From assembly GCF_000524195.1 (NCBI RefSeq), contig NW_020170405.1, positions 538,970 through 602,969 on the forward strand: a stretch of 64,000 nt of DNA, read 5' to 3'. Both the position numbers and the translations under genes were made by a program. This DNA is from Echinococcus granulosus (taxonomy: Eukaryota; Platyhelminthes; Cestoda; Cyclophyllidea; Taeniidae). The notes below the pieces were generated by a model. It was not told the origin of the DNA and did not search any database. It was given only the letters and a program-made list of their open reading frames with translations. This document shows, piece after piece, positions 1-13,642 of this stretch. Position 1 is the stretch's first letter. Each line of letters opens with the position of its first letter.

Positions 1-3000
1 ACATCGTTCCAATTGACATATTCTCTACTCATGCAAAAAAATGCGATAAATTTTACAAACGCAGTCTTTCACCTTCCCTCCAATTAGACTGTAAGGATAG
101 TCTACTAAACGGCTGCAGGGGTCTTAGATATCGGTCTATCACACTATTCAAACGAACATTCACTTTAAGGGAGGCCATTTTAGTCAACAACTTTGAGCAT
201 ATTTTATTTTACAGTACGAATTGAAGAACTAAAATTCTGCACGAATAAATTGTGATGAAGCATAATATTAGCGATCAGGAAATTGTTTAGCGACTTATTT
301 CTTAGAATTACCGACCAAATATACTTTTCCAAGGTGACAATTGGTTTTTTTGTTGATGTCTAGAATCAACGAAACTGTAAAAGCTTTTGACTTTAAGGCA
401 AAAGCCCAAGTATCTTTTTACTGGGTCCCCGAATGACTGGGAGGAACCGAAGTAAACATGTGGTGTGCAGTAAACAAATCAATCTTAGTTAATATACTAA
501 AAGATAACTTAAAAACAGTCATGCCTGATCTTGTTCCGTGATAAATTACCAAAAATTTTGCTTAAATGACATTCAAAAAATTTCCCTGGCAAGCTAACGC
601 ACACGTTGGCGTGGTAACAAGGTACAGATGCACAAGTTCAGCCAAGATAAATGCATTTAAAGACTATCACAACAGTAGTTTCAGGAATTGAATATGCTAA
701 GGTTGGTGAAAAAATAAATTAATTTTTCTTAAAATTGACGTATAGTGTTTGTTGCCATCATCAACACCAGCACAACAGATTTTACGTGGAAAATCTCTGA
801 GGTAAGCGATTCTTACCTGTTCCTGGAATAACTATTTAATATGTCATGGGTTGCAATTATTTTTATGGATGCAATTGGTAGCCAAAACCTCCTAAAGTTG
901 AAACCAGGTAAACTCCATATATTACGGATTCTTCCTAAACCGTTACAGTTTGACTGTTATAAAAGTGGCATTGAAGTTGTTCTGGAAGGCTTTTATGCTG
1001 ACGGGGGTTCTATAGCGTTGCGGTGACTGCATAGCTGCAAAATGATAGCATGAAACAAGAGGTTTGGGCCTTGTTATACGCAAGAACTTATCATTGCTAT
1101 CATAGTAATATTAGTGTTTATTAAGTCAATGTGTTCGTGTTTCAAGGGAAATAATTATTCTAGAGCTGCAAGACCAAGTCAAGATCTAGCGGAAAGGTGA
1201 CCCTTGTGCAGGCTTGCTAACCTGAGAAAGAGTTCAATGTCGACGACAAAGGATTGTTAATCAAACTTTGAAACATACGAGATGAGGCTATAGACTCTAT
1301 TTTTGTCCTCGTTTGGCGTCTTCTACCGGCACTTAACGGGAATTCGAATGCTGTTTGCAATCTCCCTAAGCAAATAAGCACCCTTTGCATTTACCGACCT
1401 CCTTCAGAAATAATAATTTTTTTCTTTCCGCTTCGGCGCGTTAGAAGTTATAAATTTTTCACGCGTAACCAAATCAACCCTTGACTAAAATTTGTGAGTT
1501 TAGCAGCAAATGTGCGAAGGAAATCGCGGAAGGCCTTGTTTAAGGTGAGATGATACGGAGACTTCACACCAAAGACGACTGTCTGCTGGCGAAGCTTAAT
1601 GCCGTCATATAATCTATGAAATTCTTTTAAAATCAACTTCTACATCAAGTATTTAGGTTATTCTTTTAATTTAATCATATTTAGCAGGACAATATCCTGT
1701 TTTAGAATGTGCACTCCCTACTTTTTAAACACCAGCAAGCTCACCCGTCCACAATCCTCCCTACTGAACAAACACAAATGATGTTTTTCAACAAGCCCTT
1801 CACCTGCTCAGCTCCCTTGTATGGTTTATGTGGGCGTGGGGAAAATTAATCGTCATTAATCCTATTAACAAGCACGCCTATCGAACTTCGCCCATTTTGC
1901 TCTTCTGCGCACGCTTCTGCATACAGAAGACGTATTGTAATGAAGGTGAGGGGGAGTACTTGCAGACTTGGGTCGTGGGAGCTCTACATTTTGGCCCAAT
2001 TAGTGACTGTGGGGATGTGGGCTGCCACCGTGTAGTGTGTGTGTGTGCATGGAGTTACGTGCCTGCTTTGGGCGAGTCCGGGCCCCACTCTCACGTCCCA
2101 TAGTCCAGGTTATGTAAATTATTACTCCATTTAAGTATAAGCATTATTTTGTTTAAGTAGAAGCGAACCCTGAGGGACTCACTCTACCGGTATAATAAAA
2201 TATTTGGCTTAAAATAAAGCCCCGATTTCTACGTTGATAAGTTAAAACTTTCCATCATTCCATGCCACTCGTCATTGCATCTTAGTCTTCGGCAAATTTA
2301 TCCAAAGGATTCCTTGCTTGTAAATTAGATGCTTTACTATTTTCTGTGACAAAGAGTGAGGCAAATGATTCTCAACATTTAGCTTGGTACGGTTTACTCA
2401 AATGCATCGCAAAGTGCGGTGAATGCGTTGTGGCTACCCAAACCCGCATGAGCATCGAGCTGGAACAGTCGTAAATGCGTGCAATTTCCATCGTGCACTC
2501 GTGTGTCCACACCAGCGGCATCCCTACGGTCAACCACTAATCAAAACAAGCACACTGCAAGGGTGTAAGACTTTGCAAGTTAAAATCCACACTAGGTGGG
2601 CATGTGAGAATGTAAATTAGATAAAAGTTTCAAGTGCAAAAAAGTCATTGATGTGTGAATTGCCAGACTAGTCTTCAATCAACTTTACAATAGAGCATGA
2701 AATCTTGAAAAATGGCAATCTCTTGTCAAATGTCGGGAGAGAATTGTCATGAGAAAGACAGCATTTGGCATTAAGTAAAAAGGTTGACACATGGAATTTG
2801 TCATGATTATTAATCTGCAATATAATAATCCAAAAGGGCTATTACAGTTAGGAGAATTTCTATTTATGCATAGACGAGAGTCCGTTAGGGGAATATTTCC
2901 GTGTTGAGACACAACTTTGAGTTTTAAAGGAGGTTAACTTTGGCACAAAATAACTTCTTTTATCCAGATATTCAGCAGCTTACGCGTATTGGCACATTCA

Positions 3001-6000
3001 AATAGCTCTAATCGCAATTTTTTTTCCTTTTTACGAATCAATCATTCAAAACTTTGGAATATAATACAGCCCTAAGATGGGCTTGTTAATTTGAAAGCGA
3101 AATCAGAGTTAAAAAGGCAGGGCTTACAATTTTTCGATTCAGAAAGTAGATCGCTACTCTTGCTACCTCCAATGCAGACCTCTGCAGCGGATACCGTGAG
3201 GTAGAAAGGTGTTGGGCACTGATCTTTGAGAGCATTAAACAACCACTGAATGGCTGTGGGGATGAGACCAAAATGGGCTGTGGTAGCATCATTCCCAACG
3301 AATCGTGAGACATCCCCTAGAGGGAATAAAATTTCACTTTGTTAAAATAATTTGCCGCCTTTTTAGTTAAATAGTTTTTTTTCAGATATCATTAGCAATT
3401 CCATTTCGTCCTTACTGTGAACGCAGGTGCAGGCTCTCTCTTTCAATGCTCAACAAATTTGGTGCATAATTCTCTTGAATTTTTGAGAAAATTTTATAGA
3501 CACAGGGGATTTGGCCACTAAATCTAAGAAATTACGAGCTCCAAGACAACAAGTTTGCTTAATATGTGCAAACTTTAGAAGTGAGGAGCAGACTTTGTTT
3601 GGGAAAAATGAAACCACTTCAGTGTGCTTAAAACTTGCAAACTTCACGCCATCGTAGTTTGTCAAAATTTAACGGAATATGCGGCGATGTAACACAGTTG
3701 CACTGGAAGAGAATATAATCCATACATCTCTATGATGAAAAGGTCTTCACGCAGTATCTAATTAGATTGCCATTGACGGTATGGCAAATTGAATGTATTT
3801 AGCCACCCAAATTGTGACACAATGCAAAGTAGAGGATACTATAAACCCAGGCGACTTCCTGTCCAACCGTTAACACCGTTGTACTTTTAACCTTTTGTTT
3901 AGAATGCGCAAGTCTTAATTTAACTACTTATTTAATTACTGACCCAAAATTCTCCAGTAAACGATACCAGTTTCACGACTGCACTGATTCCCATAAGGCA
4001 CTAGTTCAGCTAGGCAAATTTTAAACCATTCAATGCATCTTGCATAAAATTTGATGCATGTCCAGCGGACATATATGTTCTCGTAGCTGGACGGCTACGC
4101 GTCTTAATGATAGCCGATGGGACGGCGTCCCATTTTTGTCCAGAATGACTTAGAGCGTTTCTATAGGATGGGACCAGCATAATTATTATGTAGATTTAAA
4201 TCTGAAAAAAAGAGCTTTTAAAACCAGAGCATAGTCAAGAATGTCCCTTCCCTTGTTGTGCTTTCTCCTTATTATAACGTACAAAAGAAGCTATTTCTAG
4301 CTCTAACCTCTACTACCTTTGTGAATTTTAATCCCGAAATTCCTAAACAGAAAAACTTATTTTAAAGAAAAAACTTTTGATAAATATATGTAGAATGTAA
4401 TAAAATGAAAACCAAGCAGGTTCCATAATTTGTTGTATTTCGAAGTTATTTAAGTTTGTAGTTTAAATCGCAAAGACCTCAAAAGCAGCACAGTACAGAG
4501 GTGGTAAATTTAAAAATTGCCAAGTCGCAAATGCGTTTCGCAGATGAATAAGCTATTCTTACCATTTTCACTTTATAAAGGATCTTGACAAACAATTTTT
4601 GCATATTCCATTGATGTCCTTGAAATTTTTTTTACACGAGGCCACTTGAACTACTTGACCTTTCTACTACCTATTACTGAGTTGCTCTATAGAAATGAGA
4701 CCAGTTTTGTGACACAGAAGACGGGTGTCCAGCTGAACCAAATAACTAATTTCATCTTTACATCATCTTAGTCATTAACGTTCGCATAAACCGATAAATG
4801 TAGCCATTCCTGAGAGCATTTGACTAGGATTAAACTTTGAGACCCGAACAAAGGTTTTACGATTTCAGGTGGTGTTGACATCAAATACGACACTGATTTG
4901 CGTGCAGCGACGGCATAGTAGTGAGAACAGTTGGAACAGGAGGTTGATGTCTTTCCGGAAAAATCTTTTAAGTGGTTGTTTTATCCGACCGAAGGTGACT
5001 AAACTGTGCAGCCTAACTTAGAATTTAGTAGGAGATGCTACCTCCTTTACTAGATCAAAACTAATGATAAACTAATCATCCTTTCCTAAAACAAGACATT
5101 CAAACCACTTGTTGGACTTACGAATGCTTTTGCTTACGAAAGCTAGAAACGACCTACCCTTTGCCCATTGCTATCTAAAAATGGTCACCTAAATCTTCAG
5201 CACAATTTCTAGAATATTCTCTTATATCCATTATATAAATGACAAGTTGTAGGTATGTCCGCCTTTTGCAGCTATTCTAGAATCAAGAATAAATGAGGAC
5301 CAAGCAATGTTTTAGCAGATCTGTTACTCTATACTTAGAGCGAAACATCACTGTTCCATTGAGTCTCAGTTCACAGCACTTTAATCATACCACCAAGTTC
5401 ACATCATTTAAATGACCGTCAAAGCGGGCATAAATTTACTGTTTTCATTTAAAATTCGAATTTGTATTTGATCAAAGAATTTCACGAGAAATTTAATGAA
5501 TCGGCTATGTGGCACCTCAAAATCCCACTGAGCGTCCGTCAGAAATGCACTCATGCAAATTCCACTGGGATGGGAAACAAATTTTGCCCTTTTCATAAAC
5601 TCCCGCTCTCTCAAACCCTTTTGTGGAATTCTCAACGGTTTCTAAAGTAAAATGTGCGTAAAGTTTGACCTCATAAGACTTTCCCTTGATAACTCTCCAT
5701 AAAAGTCTAACCACAACTAGATAAGCAGCGGTTTCCACATCGTCTTTATGCTCTTAGCTGCAGATAAGAGATATTTTTCAAGTACAACACGGTTTACTGC
5801 TCTGCAAAGGAAACTAGTTTTTAATTAACTGACTTAGAACTCCAATACTAAAGCCTAGCTTAAACACACCCTTCTGTTAATTCCTTCAATGAGTAGCAAC
5901 CTCAGGGAGTAGTACTGCTTTCTTACGCACTAAAGGGTATCGAGGCATCTTGCTAGATCCTCAGTATTTAATAAGTTGAATGGTAAGAAAATGATTTAGT

Positions 6001-6792
6001 ATTTCGTCTGGTTTCATTTTACTTCTCTGGTAAGCTTACATCCACACCCGATAATATCTCAAATGGCACCGTCGTTTCTTTCAAAAAATATGGAAAAGTT
6101 TGATTTCGTCACGCGGTTAAAGTGTAACATTTTACTCTGTACTGATTCACCAGTAATTCTAATAGAGAAATTCTTTGCGGTTATTCGGGATTGCGGTCAA
6201 AGACGATTGCATTTACTTTGGCCATGGTGGCCAGCGTTTTATGTGACCTTAAAATTTATCCCTGAGCTAAAGTTTTTTCACTTGGCTGCCATCTAGGCTG
6301 TTTGAGTACTAGTGGCATAAACTTTGGATTTTAGCTAAAGATTATTTTAGTGACACCGAAATTGCGTGAACTAACAGTGGTTGAATGACCAACAGGGAAA
6401 AAATACGCAAATTAGTAGGACAGTATGGGCCCTCTCACAAGGTTGAAACATAACTTTCCGTGCTCGAATGAGTCACTTAACTACTTAAAATTACGATTGA
6501 AAGGAAAATCTTCTCAAGAAACACTTCAGCTTTTCAAATATTAAGTTACTTTTCGGTCTGATGAAAGTGACCATTTACAAATGGCAACTCACTTTTACCG
6601 ACGGGGTTCAAATAGATCACGCATCCATCACTGCCATTTACAACGACAGAAATTTGATCGCTCAAGACCGCGGTGCAAAAATCCTTCTAAAATTAAACGT
6701 TGACCTCTATTGTACAAAAGTGGATAATGAGTTAATTAGGGTCAAATTCCTTTAGCACCCTGTCTCACTTACCCCACTTAAGGGAGTTGCTT
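1..6792. other. Intergenic or intronic DNA without a supported gene
   Basis: AT-rich. A G-rich patch lies at 1940-2100, preceded by a cluster of TAAT-core motifs at 1845-1862 (AATTAATCGTCATTAATCC). Short segments with plausible splice signals (4869-4995 plus; 6043-6086 minus) are too weak to call. Confidence 0.4.
2036..2048. repeat. Short TG tract
   Basis: An alternating TG run inside a G-rich stretch (about 1940-2100). Confidence 0.7.
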
Positions 6793-6806
6793 GTTACCTT
6801 GGCAAC
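6793..6806. promoter_or_regulatory. X-box-like palindrome (possible RFX site)
   Basis: GTTACCTTGGCAAC fits the RFX consensus GTTRCC-NN-GGYAAC on both half-sites, inside a longer near-palindrome (GCTTGTT...AACAAGC). Family knowledge: such sites drive ciliary genes. There is no confirmed gene next to it. Confidence 0.4.
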
Positions 6807-7185
6807 AAGCATTATATCCTTCAGTGTTTAGGTACCAGTGCTTACATAAAATCTATTGAAAATGCATAAAGCTACTAGTTTCGGGTTTTTTCTGACTATT
6901 TTTTTGAACTGACAATGTTTGGGGTCCCTTCAAAAAGTGGAGGTTGTACATAACAAATTTGCATTCAAAGAAGTGGTTGTTAGGTGAGAAAACCTCGTTA
7001 GTACATGTGTGGGAGATTTTAGTGCAGTTACCTCAAATGCGTTGCCTTTTTTTAAAAGGGGAAAATAATTTGCCAAACCTTCTGAATAAAATCAGAGATA
7101 GAATGTAGTTTAATTAAACCATAAAATTAAAATACCTAGTCAAGTGGAAATGCTCAAGCTGTAGGCATTCTGCACTTAATTTAAT

Positions 7186-7464
7186 CTAAATTTTAAATAA
7201 AACCGTATCCTGACTGTTAAAATAATTAAAAACTGGGGTTGAATTGGTTAAAAGGGGATTGAGTACCATGGAGTCCTGGTCAGAAAATGCTCCATCCGAT
7301 GGGAAGTTTTTCGGTGCGTTGGAAATGCCCCCAACTGCAGGTGATGCATCTGCGGCGGGACGGATGAGTCGAACTTGTTTTTCCGCTTCATCGGTGGTCA
7401 GGGATGGTTGGTCAATCGGCTTCCCGCAGGAATCTCTCGTCTCATATACAAGCACCAATTTAGC
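7186..7464 (-). CDS. Candidate terminal exon, minus strand
   Basis: 92 codons and a TAG stop after a modest acceptor (CTTTTATTAAG). The centre is hydrophilic and protein-like (SLTTDEAEKQVRLIRPAADA...). The opposite strand is also open here and has an ATG in an excellent Kozak setting (ACCATGG at 7266-7272), so the coding strand is uncertain. Confidence 0.25.
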   Translation of the reverse strand, partial: AKLVLVYETRDSCGKPIDQPSLTTDEAEKQVRLIRPAADASPAVGGISNAPKNFPSDGAFSDQDSMVLNPLLTNSTPVFNYFNSQDTVLFKI

Positions 7465-8946
7465 CTTAATAAAAGTTTTATGTCTCATTAAAATATTTAC
7501 AAGCATTATACCAGAATGACCGACATCTGGAGAGCCGATAAAATAGAACAGTGTACTCCGATTGTTCCTCCATTCTTTTATTGAGTTATAAAGTTCATTT
7601 TAAAATGCAGACATCTACATAAGGTGTTATTGTCATACTTCGAACGTAGAAAATCAAGAAATCTACCCTTAAAGCAGTCCTAGTGATATTTGTACATTGC
7701 CCAAAGGTGACACTGCAGATGTTTTTTTAGTCAACGGAGCATGAATACTTACTTACGAAGTGATGAAGATAGACGATGATGCTCTCAATATTGGCATCAA
7801 ATCATAGTTCATCATGCAGAAAATTATTTCACCTTTCACCTTAATTGTTTGATTTACGGATTATAAGCTTCTTCAATAGTTTTTGGTTAATGCAAAGCAG
7901 TGTGAACTTTTGAAACCAGTGTCTCTAAAGGTTGTGAATGAAGAGTCAAAGGAAACATCAGAAAACTGAAACAAATGCCAACTTTTAAGAAATTGCGATG
8001 TTGTCTTAATCAGCTTTTGGTCAAGTTCCTTAGATGGTGTACAGGGACCAAAACAACAAAATCAGACATTTTAAGGCAGAGCTTGAAAGTTTTGTTTTTA
8101 TTAAGAATCAGAATCGAAACGCGAATAAACTACTTTACTTACAAATAGATGGACTCAATAATGGTTTGCACAAATCTTAGAGCCTTGCAGCAAAAATTAA
8201 AAAAAATTTGGGCAGTATTAAAAAATCTAGCAAAAATAAAATTTTACGACCCGTTGCCATTGGTAATATCAAAAGAGAAGGAATCCCTTGGTATTGCCGA
8301 CTGCCCTTCACTGAAATGATAGCAATACTTTCGGCGTCGTGCCGTCTGGATACCGCGCTTTTAACACTTTGCAATAGCAAACAAATTTTAATCGTGTCGT
8401 TGGTTTTGGCGATTTGTCGCGTGCTCTCTTTTAACCACCTCGACAGTAAAGTGCATTTGTCAAATTAAGGACGCACTGTTCGAGATCTCCAACACTCAAA
8501 GCTGAAGGCATCAGAAAAATCATTTGAGCTAAGCCTAAATAGAAGTAAATAATTGGAACTCACGTTGCTGGCTCTCCTCAAATCATTTTATTCGGTCAAG
8601 GGATGATTTGTTTAAGAGTTATCCTTCAACTGCTATGCAAAACAGTTGAATATTAATTTTTAATTGTATTTGCACTACACCTAAACCTAATACCAGCGGC
8701 GTTTTAAGACACCCAACGCCTACCTCATAAGAATGCAGAAGGAATCTCCATTTACTTTTTGGCGCAAAATGCTGAGTGACTGTAGAATAATTAGAAGATC
8801 GAACCCTTTTTCCAAATGTTTTGTTGCTATGAGAGCTTTTAGTTTAGTTGCTGCACTTTTAAAAATTCTTTTTTACTTGTTTCCTTCGGTAACCCCACTT
8901 GCATTGTTCATTGCTTTCACTGACTTGAGCGTTAGCGAGTTCTCAC

Positions 8947-9118
8947 CTTGGAGTGATGGGAAGACTGGGGTGATTTTCGGTTTGTCTGCGGTAGAGGGAT
9001 TGGTGGAGAGAGGAGAATGGTTTGAGAGAAGTTTGTCGGAAGGTTTCGGCGCGGTAGGGGTTGGAAGCTGTCCTTTTCCTGGGGTAGGTCATCAGTTTGA
9101 ACGCTCTGCTGTTTACGG
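8947..9118 (-). CDS. Candidate exon, Pro/Ser/Gln-rich, minus strand
   Basis: The acceptor AATATTTGCAG and donor CCAAG|GTGAGA bound 172 bases, more GC-rich than their surroundings and open in two frames. One frame reads RKQQSVQTDDLPQEKDSF... and leaves in phase 0, which fits the candidate exon at 7464-7186. The other frame is basic and Ser-rich. Low complexity prevents assignment. It is probably part of a larger minus-strand gene, if real. Confidence 0.33.
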
Positions 9119-10387
9119 CTGCAAATATTGAAATTGTAATAAGAATGCATTCACGACAAATGAGAATACATTCACCACTTTCTTGATATCTTTGATATAA
9201 CCTTGCTTAAAAAAACTTCAAACTTTTGAGCTGTGCTGCTTTTCAAATAAAAATTCATTCCTAGCGATTAAACACTGCCTAATTGTTGTGAGATTGCAGT
9301 GATAGGAAATAATTTAACCCTAAACAATGGAAGTGTGTCAATATTTGCATCCAAATTCTTCTAAAGATTTGGAAATTAAACTATCTGCTATCACTTCGAA
9401 GCCGCCTAAATTCTCATAAAGGTTTGAGATGACACATGCAGTATCTTCTCCCTGTTTTTCGTTTATGTGCATTGTAAATAAAAACCCTAAATTTTTTGCT
9501 TTTGTTCCCCTCATTAATTAAGAAATGTGCCATCATTTAGGATCGAGGCTTTAAAATGTAATGGAATTCGGAAGTTACGAGTGCTGAAACTTTCATCGTC
9601 TCCTTAAACTGCTACAATACTAAAATCTTTCACGTTTGGCAGGCAAAGACCAAAATGATTTCGGCTTTTAATTCTCACAACCTGACAGCCACTTTTTCAT
9701 CTTTATTTTTGAATGAATAATGAATGCGACAGAAATACCGCCAGCGTGAAGTTGTCAACAAAACAGCTCACTTATTCAAAAGGTTTAGAAACCTCTGCTG
9801 CAGTATAAAATCAGCCTTATCACAGAACCTTTTATGGATGCTGCAGTTTTGCGATCGTCAGATAAATTTTCATAGTTATAGCTTAAGTGGGAAAAATAGG
9901 CAAATCCCATAATACCGAGAAATGTTTACAATTTGACTTTAGTTAAAATCCCAGGAAGAAAATTATTTTCATCAGAATTCCAATGGTATGTTGATCTTGA
10001 TGTGAATGCTGGCCGTAATATAATCACAGAAGTGATCCGGTCCTATCAGAGAGTTTTTGCTTTTGAACGTGTGACAACTCCAGGCCTACCGCGAGACAGG
10101 TTGAAGTGAGTGGCTAAATCGTAAAAAGCACCAATTTCTGGTTGTAAGTGTTGAGTAAATAAAAGTTAGTAATGAAGTGTCTCCCGTGCCAAATGAAATT
10201 CCTTTGGATGCTCCTTCATGTAGTAGGATTCCGATTACGAATGGATAAAAAATTAAAAGTGTCTGCCACATTTTTTCGAATAACTTTATCTTTCAAACCC
10301 AATGACGGCACTAAAGAGTAACAGGCTTCAGGCTAACATTATTTACAATCAACAGAGAAATATGTAACTATATGAATAGTCACGTAC

Positions 10388-10437
10388 CTCTTTAAAATGC
10401 TGCTTTTCGCCATTTTTTTGTTCTAGGTAATTGAAAA
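10388..10437 (-). CDS. Candidate 50-base exon, minus strand
   Basis: The very strong acceptor TTTCCTTTTGTGTCAG and donor GAG|GTACGT bound a frame reading FNYLEQKNGEKQHFKE. It joins in phase with the candidate exon at 14966-14790 but not directly with the one at 9118. The 10574-10673 gap lies just upstream. Confidence 0.28.
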
Positions 10438-10573
10438 CTGACACAAAAGGAAATGTGTTGAATTAGAAGAAGGAAACATTGCGACAGTATACCTGAAATG
10501 GAAAAAAACAGGGCATTAAAGTGTTTGGAAACTAGTGTTAGCTTAGAGAACGAGGTTTTAGCATTTTCTTCTT

Positions 10574-10673
10574 NNNNNNNNNNNNNNNNNNNNNNNNNNN
10601 NNNNNNNNNNNNNNNNNNNNNNNNNNNNNNNNNNNNNNNNNNNNNNNNNNNNNNNNNNNNNNNNNNNNNNNNN
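10574..10673. other. Assembly gap of 100 N
   Basis: Exactly 100 undefined bases, a conventional placeholder of unknown true size. Confidence 0.98.
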
Positions 10674-11799
10674 CATTTCTAGCGGTTAAATTGTCTTTGA
10701 TGTCTTCTTCGAAACAACGAGCTTCGAAAAGTTGTCTTCATCGTTAAAAAGCCACCAACCCAGACTCATGACTGCTCCAACTTTGTACAGTTGGCGAATT
10801 CCAGAGTTAGCTTAAGGTAGCACAAAACAAATACCAAAAGAAAGCGTAATAGTTGGTTTTTTTGCGTTTTGGAGAAGCACTGACTAAAATTTAGCTGAAT
10901 GAATCACGTCGGTGCAAAAAATGCTAATGCATCCTGAGCACACACTTTGATGGAAACCCTTCAACCGCATTTTGCTTGCCACAAAGCGAAAATCTTTGTA
11001 GCCCGATTTGACTAGCTAAGCAAATCATAAGTTTTATAAGAGGTTACTTAAAAATATTATTTGACTCCCATGCAATTACAGGTAGATGTAATTACGAAAT
11101 TATTTCAAGGTTTTCTCTCCAAAGAAAATTAGCCAAAAGTGTTGCAAACGTTTTGAAAGAAAGTCCAATTTTGAAGTAAGCCATTGGTAAATTTAAAACA
11201 AAGTCACGTTCCGCAGAAAATGCTCCATTTATTACAATTTCACTAACCAATAAACAAACCAGCAATTCTTTGCCTTTCTCAGATTTAAAGGTGGTAAGAG
11301 TAGCTAAACAATTACGTAAAAAAATTACTTCAAAATGAAATTTTCCTCGTCATTTAATTCTGAAATCGGTATTTGGTGTAAAGACTAGTTCACACCGCCA
11401 AATAACAGTAGGGACATACCCATTTTTGTCTTGTACAGTTGGCGTATGTCAGTCTTAAATGCGATATTTAAGATCTAAATCGTCACCACACTCAAAAAGA
11501 GTCATCCCTCAAATGTAAATGGGAGTTCGTATATTTAACACTAAGTGCTAGAAAAAAAATGTAAAGTCCAACCAATCAAGACAGAGGAGAAACACTTTAA
11601 CCTAACAAATGAATTATTTTAGCATATTGTGCAAGGGGACCCAATTTGTCTCTTTTGGCAGCCTTTAGCGGAAGCATAGCAATAAAAGAAGAAGCACACA
11701 GACAACGTTGTTGCATCATTACACCTTTATAGGCAGTGTTATGACAGCTTTGCAAGGTAGGATTTTGCTGCTTTCTTGCTGTTCCGTTTGCTTACTCGT

Positions 11800-12190
11800 T
11801 CCCAGTATTCGCGTGCAGGGGCACAAGAACTGCGAGAGTGAAATACCTTCCGCCGCGTCAGGAAGCAGCTGTTCAAAGCCGTCAGACAAGGATGGGGCAA
11901 GAAAAACTGCCCTTTGCGCACCATGTTATGTAAGCCGGCACTGAAGCCTTGTATCCGTGCATGTGCGTATGTGTATTTAGCAGTTGGTCATGCTCCTTCC
12001 CTTCCATACATCCACTTCTCGGCTGAAGAATGACTCACGCCTTCGGCTGAGCGGCACAGCGCTTTGCGTCCCGCCTCCAACCCTATCCTTACTCCACGCC
12101 ACGCCGCCCCCAACGAATGGTATCCCCACGCCAATGGCCACGGAGACACTCTTTAAATGGACACTTAACCCATTTCGCGCTCACGGCTAA
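11800..12190. promoter_or_regulatory. GC- and CpG-richer island
   Basis: The composition rises clearly above the AT-rich flanks, with CpG-containing blocks (12030-12115) and G-rich minus-strand runs. Reading frames open on both strands look like a compositional effect. It could be a promoter or enhancer; no transcript start is identified. Confidence 0.3.
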
Positions 12191-13642
12191 CTGTAATTAA
12201 TGTTTGTGAGGGCGCGTGCGGTTATGGATGTGTCTTAGACGCACAAGAAGCTACCTTCTGGTACACGTGAGAAGTGATCCAATCAACCAGAAGCCCTACA
12301 TGCCAAAAAAGCAGGCCGTTCCCAAGACAATAAAAAAATTCCGCCAGTTACCTCAAATACCGCATTGTTGAAATTCATTGTTTATCAAATCATTCGGCTC
12401 CTCGACCAAAAGCCAAACGACAAAGAAATGTTCCCGTTGCCCACATTGTAAAAATGCATTTTACCACCCTCATTTTGCTTGTTTTAAAAATACAGTGTCC
12501 TAAGGTAAATTCATGTCCAGCTTGTCAGATGTCAACCAATTCTTTTATAGAGGTTGCTCGTGTAACGAATGAACCTGGTTCTGGGGAATGCCCTCTAACT
12601 TGTTCTACTGCGGAATATTAGTCCAGAACGCAACGCCATTTCACCAGTATTCGAGTAGTGGGAGTGTATCGGACTGATACAACAATATGACCAGCTATTT
12701 TTGCATTGTCCCAAGGGTTGGGTGACTAACGCCGAAAAGCTGCATGTGTCTGGTGAATTTGCTTCAACTCACACCAAGATAGAAAAAAAAAGGAAAAGAA
12801 AACCAAATCGGCCGAAAATGAGTTAAATGCATAGGTAGTCAGGCCAAGTGAATGGTTTCAGTCCTCGAAGTGGTAGGTACCACTCAATTCGATCAATCTC
12901 ACCTCACATTGAGCCAATTTAATGAAGAACGCCTGTTTAACCATTCTGAAATGGCACGCATTCATGCCAATTAAGATAGTGCAGGAAAAATTTAAAATTT
13001 TGGTGACTAAGCACAATGTGTAATAAACATTTGCTGTCCGAAAAGCATTACTACACAGCGCGGAGGAGGTTCCATTGAAACAGCTGTCTTTGTGTCCGTC
13101 TTGCCCAATCTGGAGGAAAATCACCTTTTTAGCAACGACAAACGCATGTCTTGTCTACAGATCTCTTAGCAGATATTACCTGCATTGTTGCGCAACAAAT
13201 TGTAAAGTCCCGACACAAATGTGAATGGACTGATGTACTTCTTCGTAAAGCGACTGTCGCCTTGAGCAGTTTTTCAGTTGAATTAAGAAAAGCAACAACC
13301 GTTTGAAAGGAAGTAACTTTTCAAGATCAAGCTAATTTAGTGACAGTGTAGTCAATATTCTTAATACTATCAAAACTAATTAAAACAGGCAAACAAAGAG
13401 GGCTAGTTTAAAACGCATTTCCTTTTTTCAAAGTCGACTCCACAGTCATACCAAAAGTTGTGGTTTGGTGTGCACTTATTCATAACTTATCCCATTTTCG
13501 TAAAGAGCTTGTTGCTTCAAAAATGCAATCTGAAGTAGTTTGCACTTTAATGACTCTAGACACAAAGACTTCCCGATTAGAGATTCCCGCTTTTTAAAAT
13601 GTAAAGAAGTTTCTCATGACGCATATTTTTGGTGTTTCAGCC

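Noticed and set aside
8733..9131. Plus-strand reading frame of 132 codons
   Set aside because: Its second half is the antisense of a better splice-bounded segment (9118-8947), and the first half has no protein-like features. Frames of this length are expected by chance in about 64 kb of AT-rich DNA.
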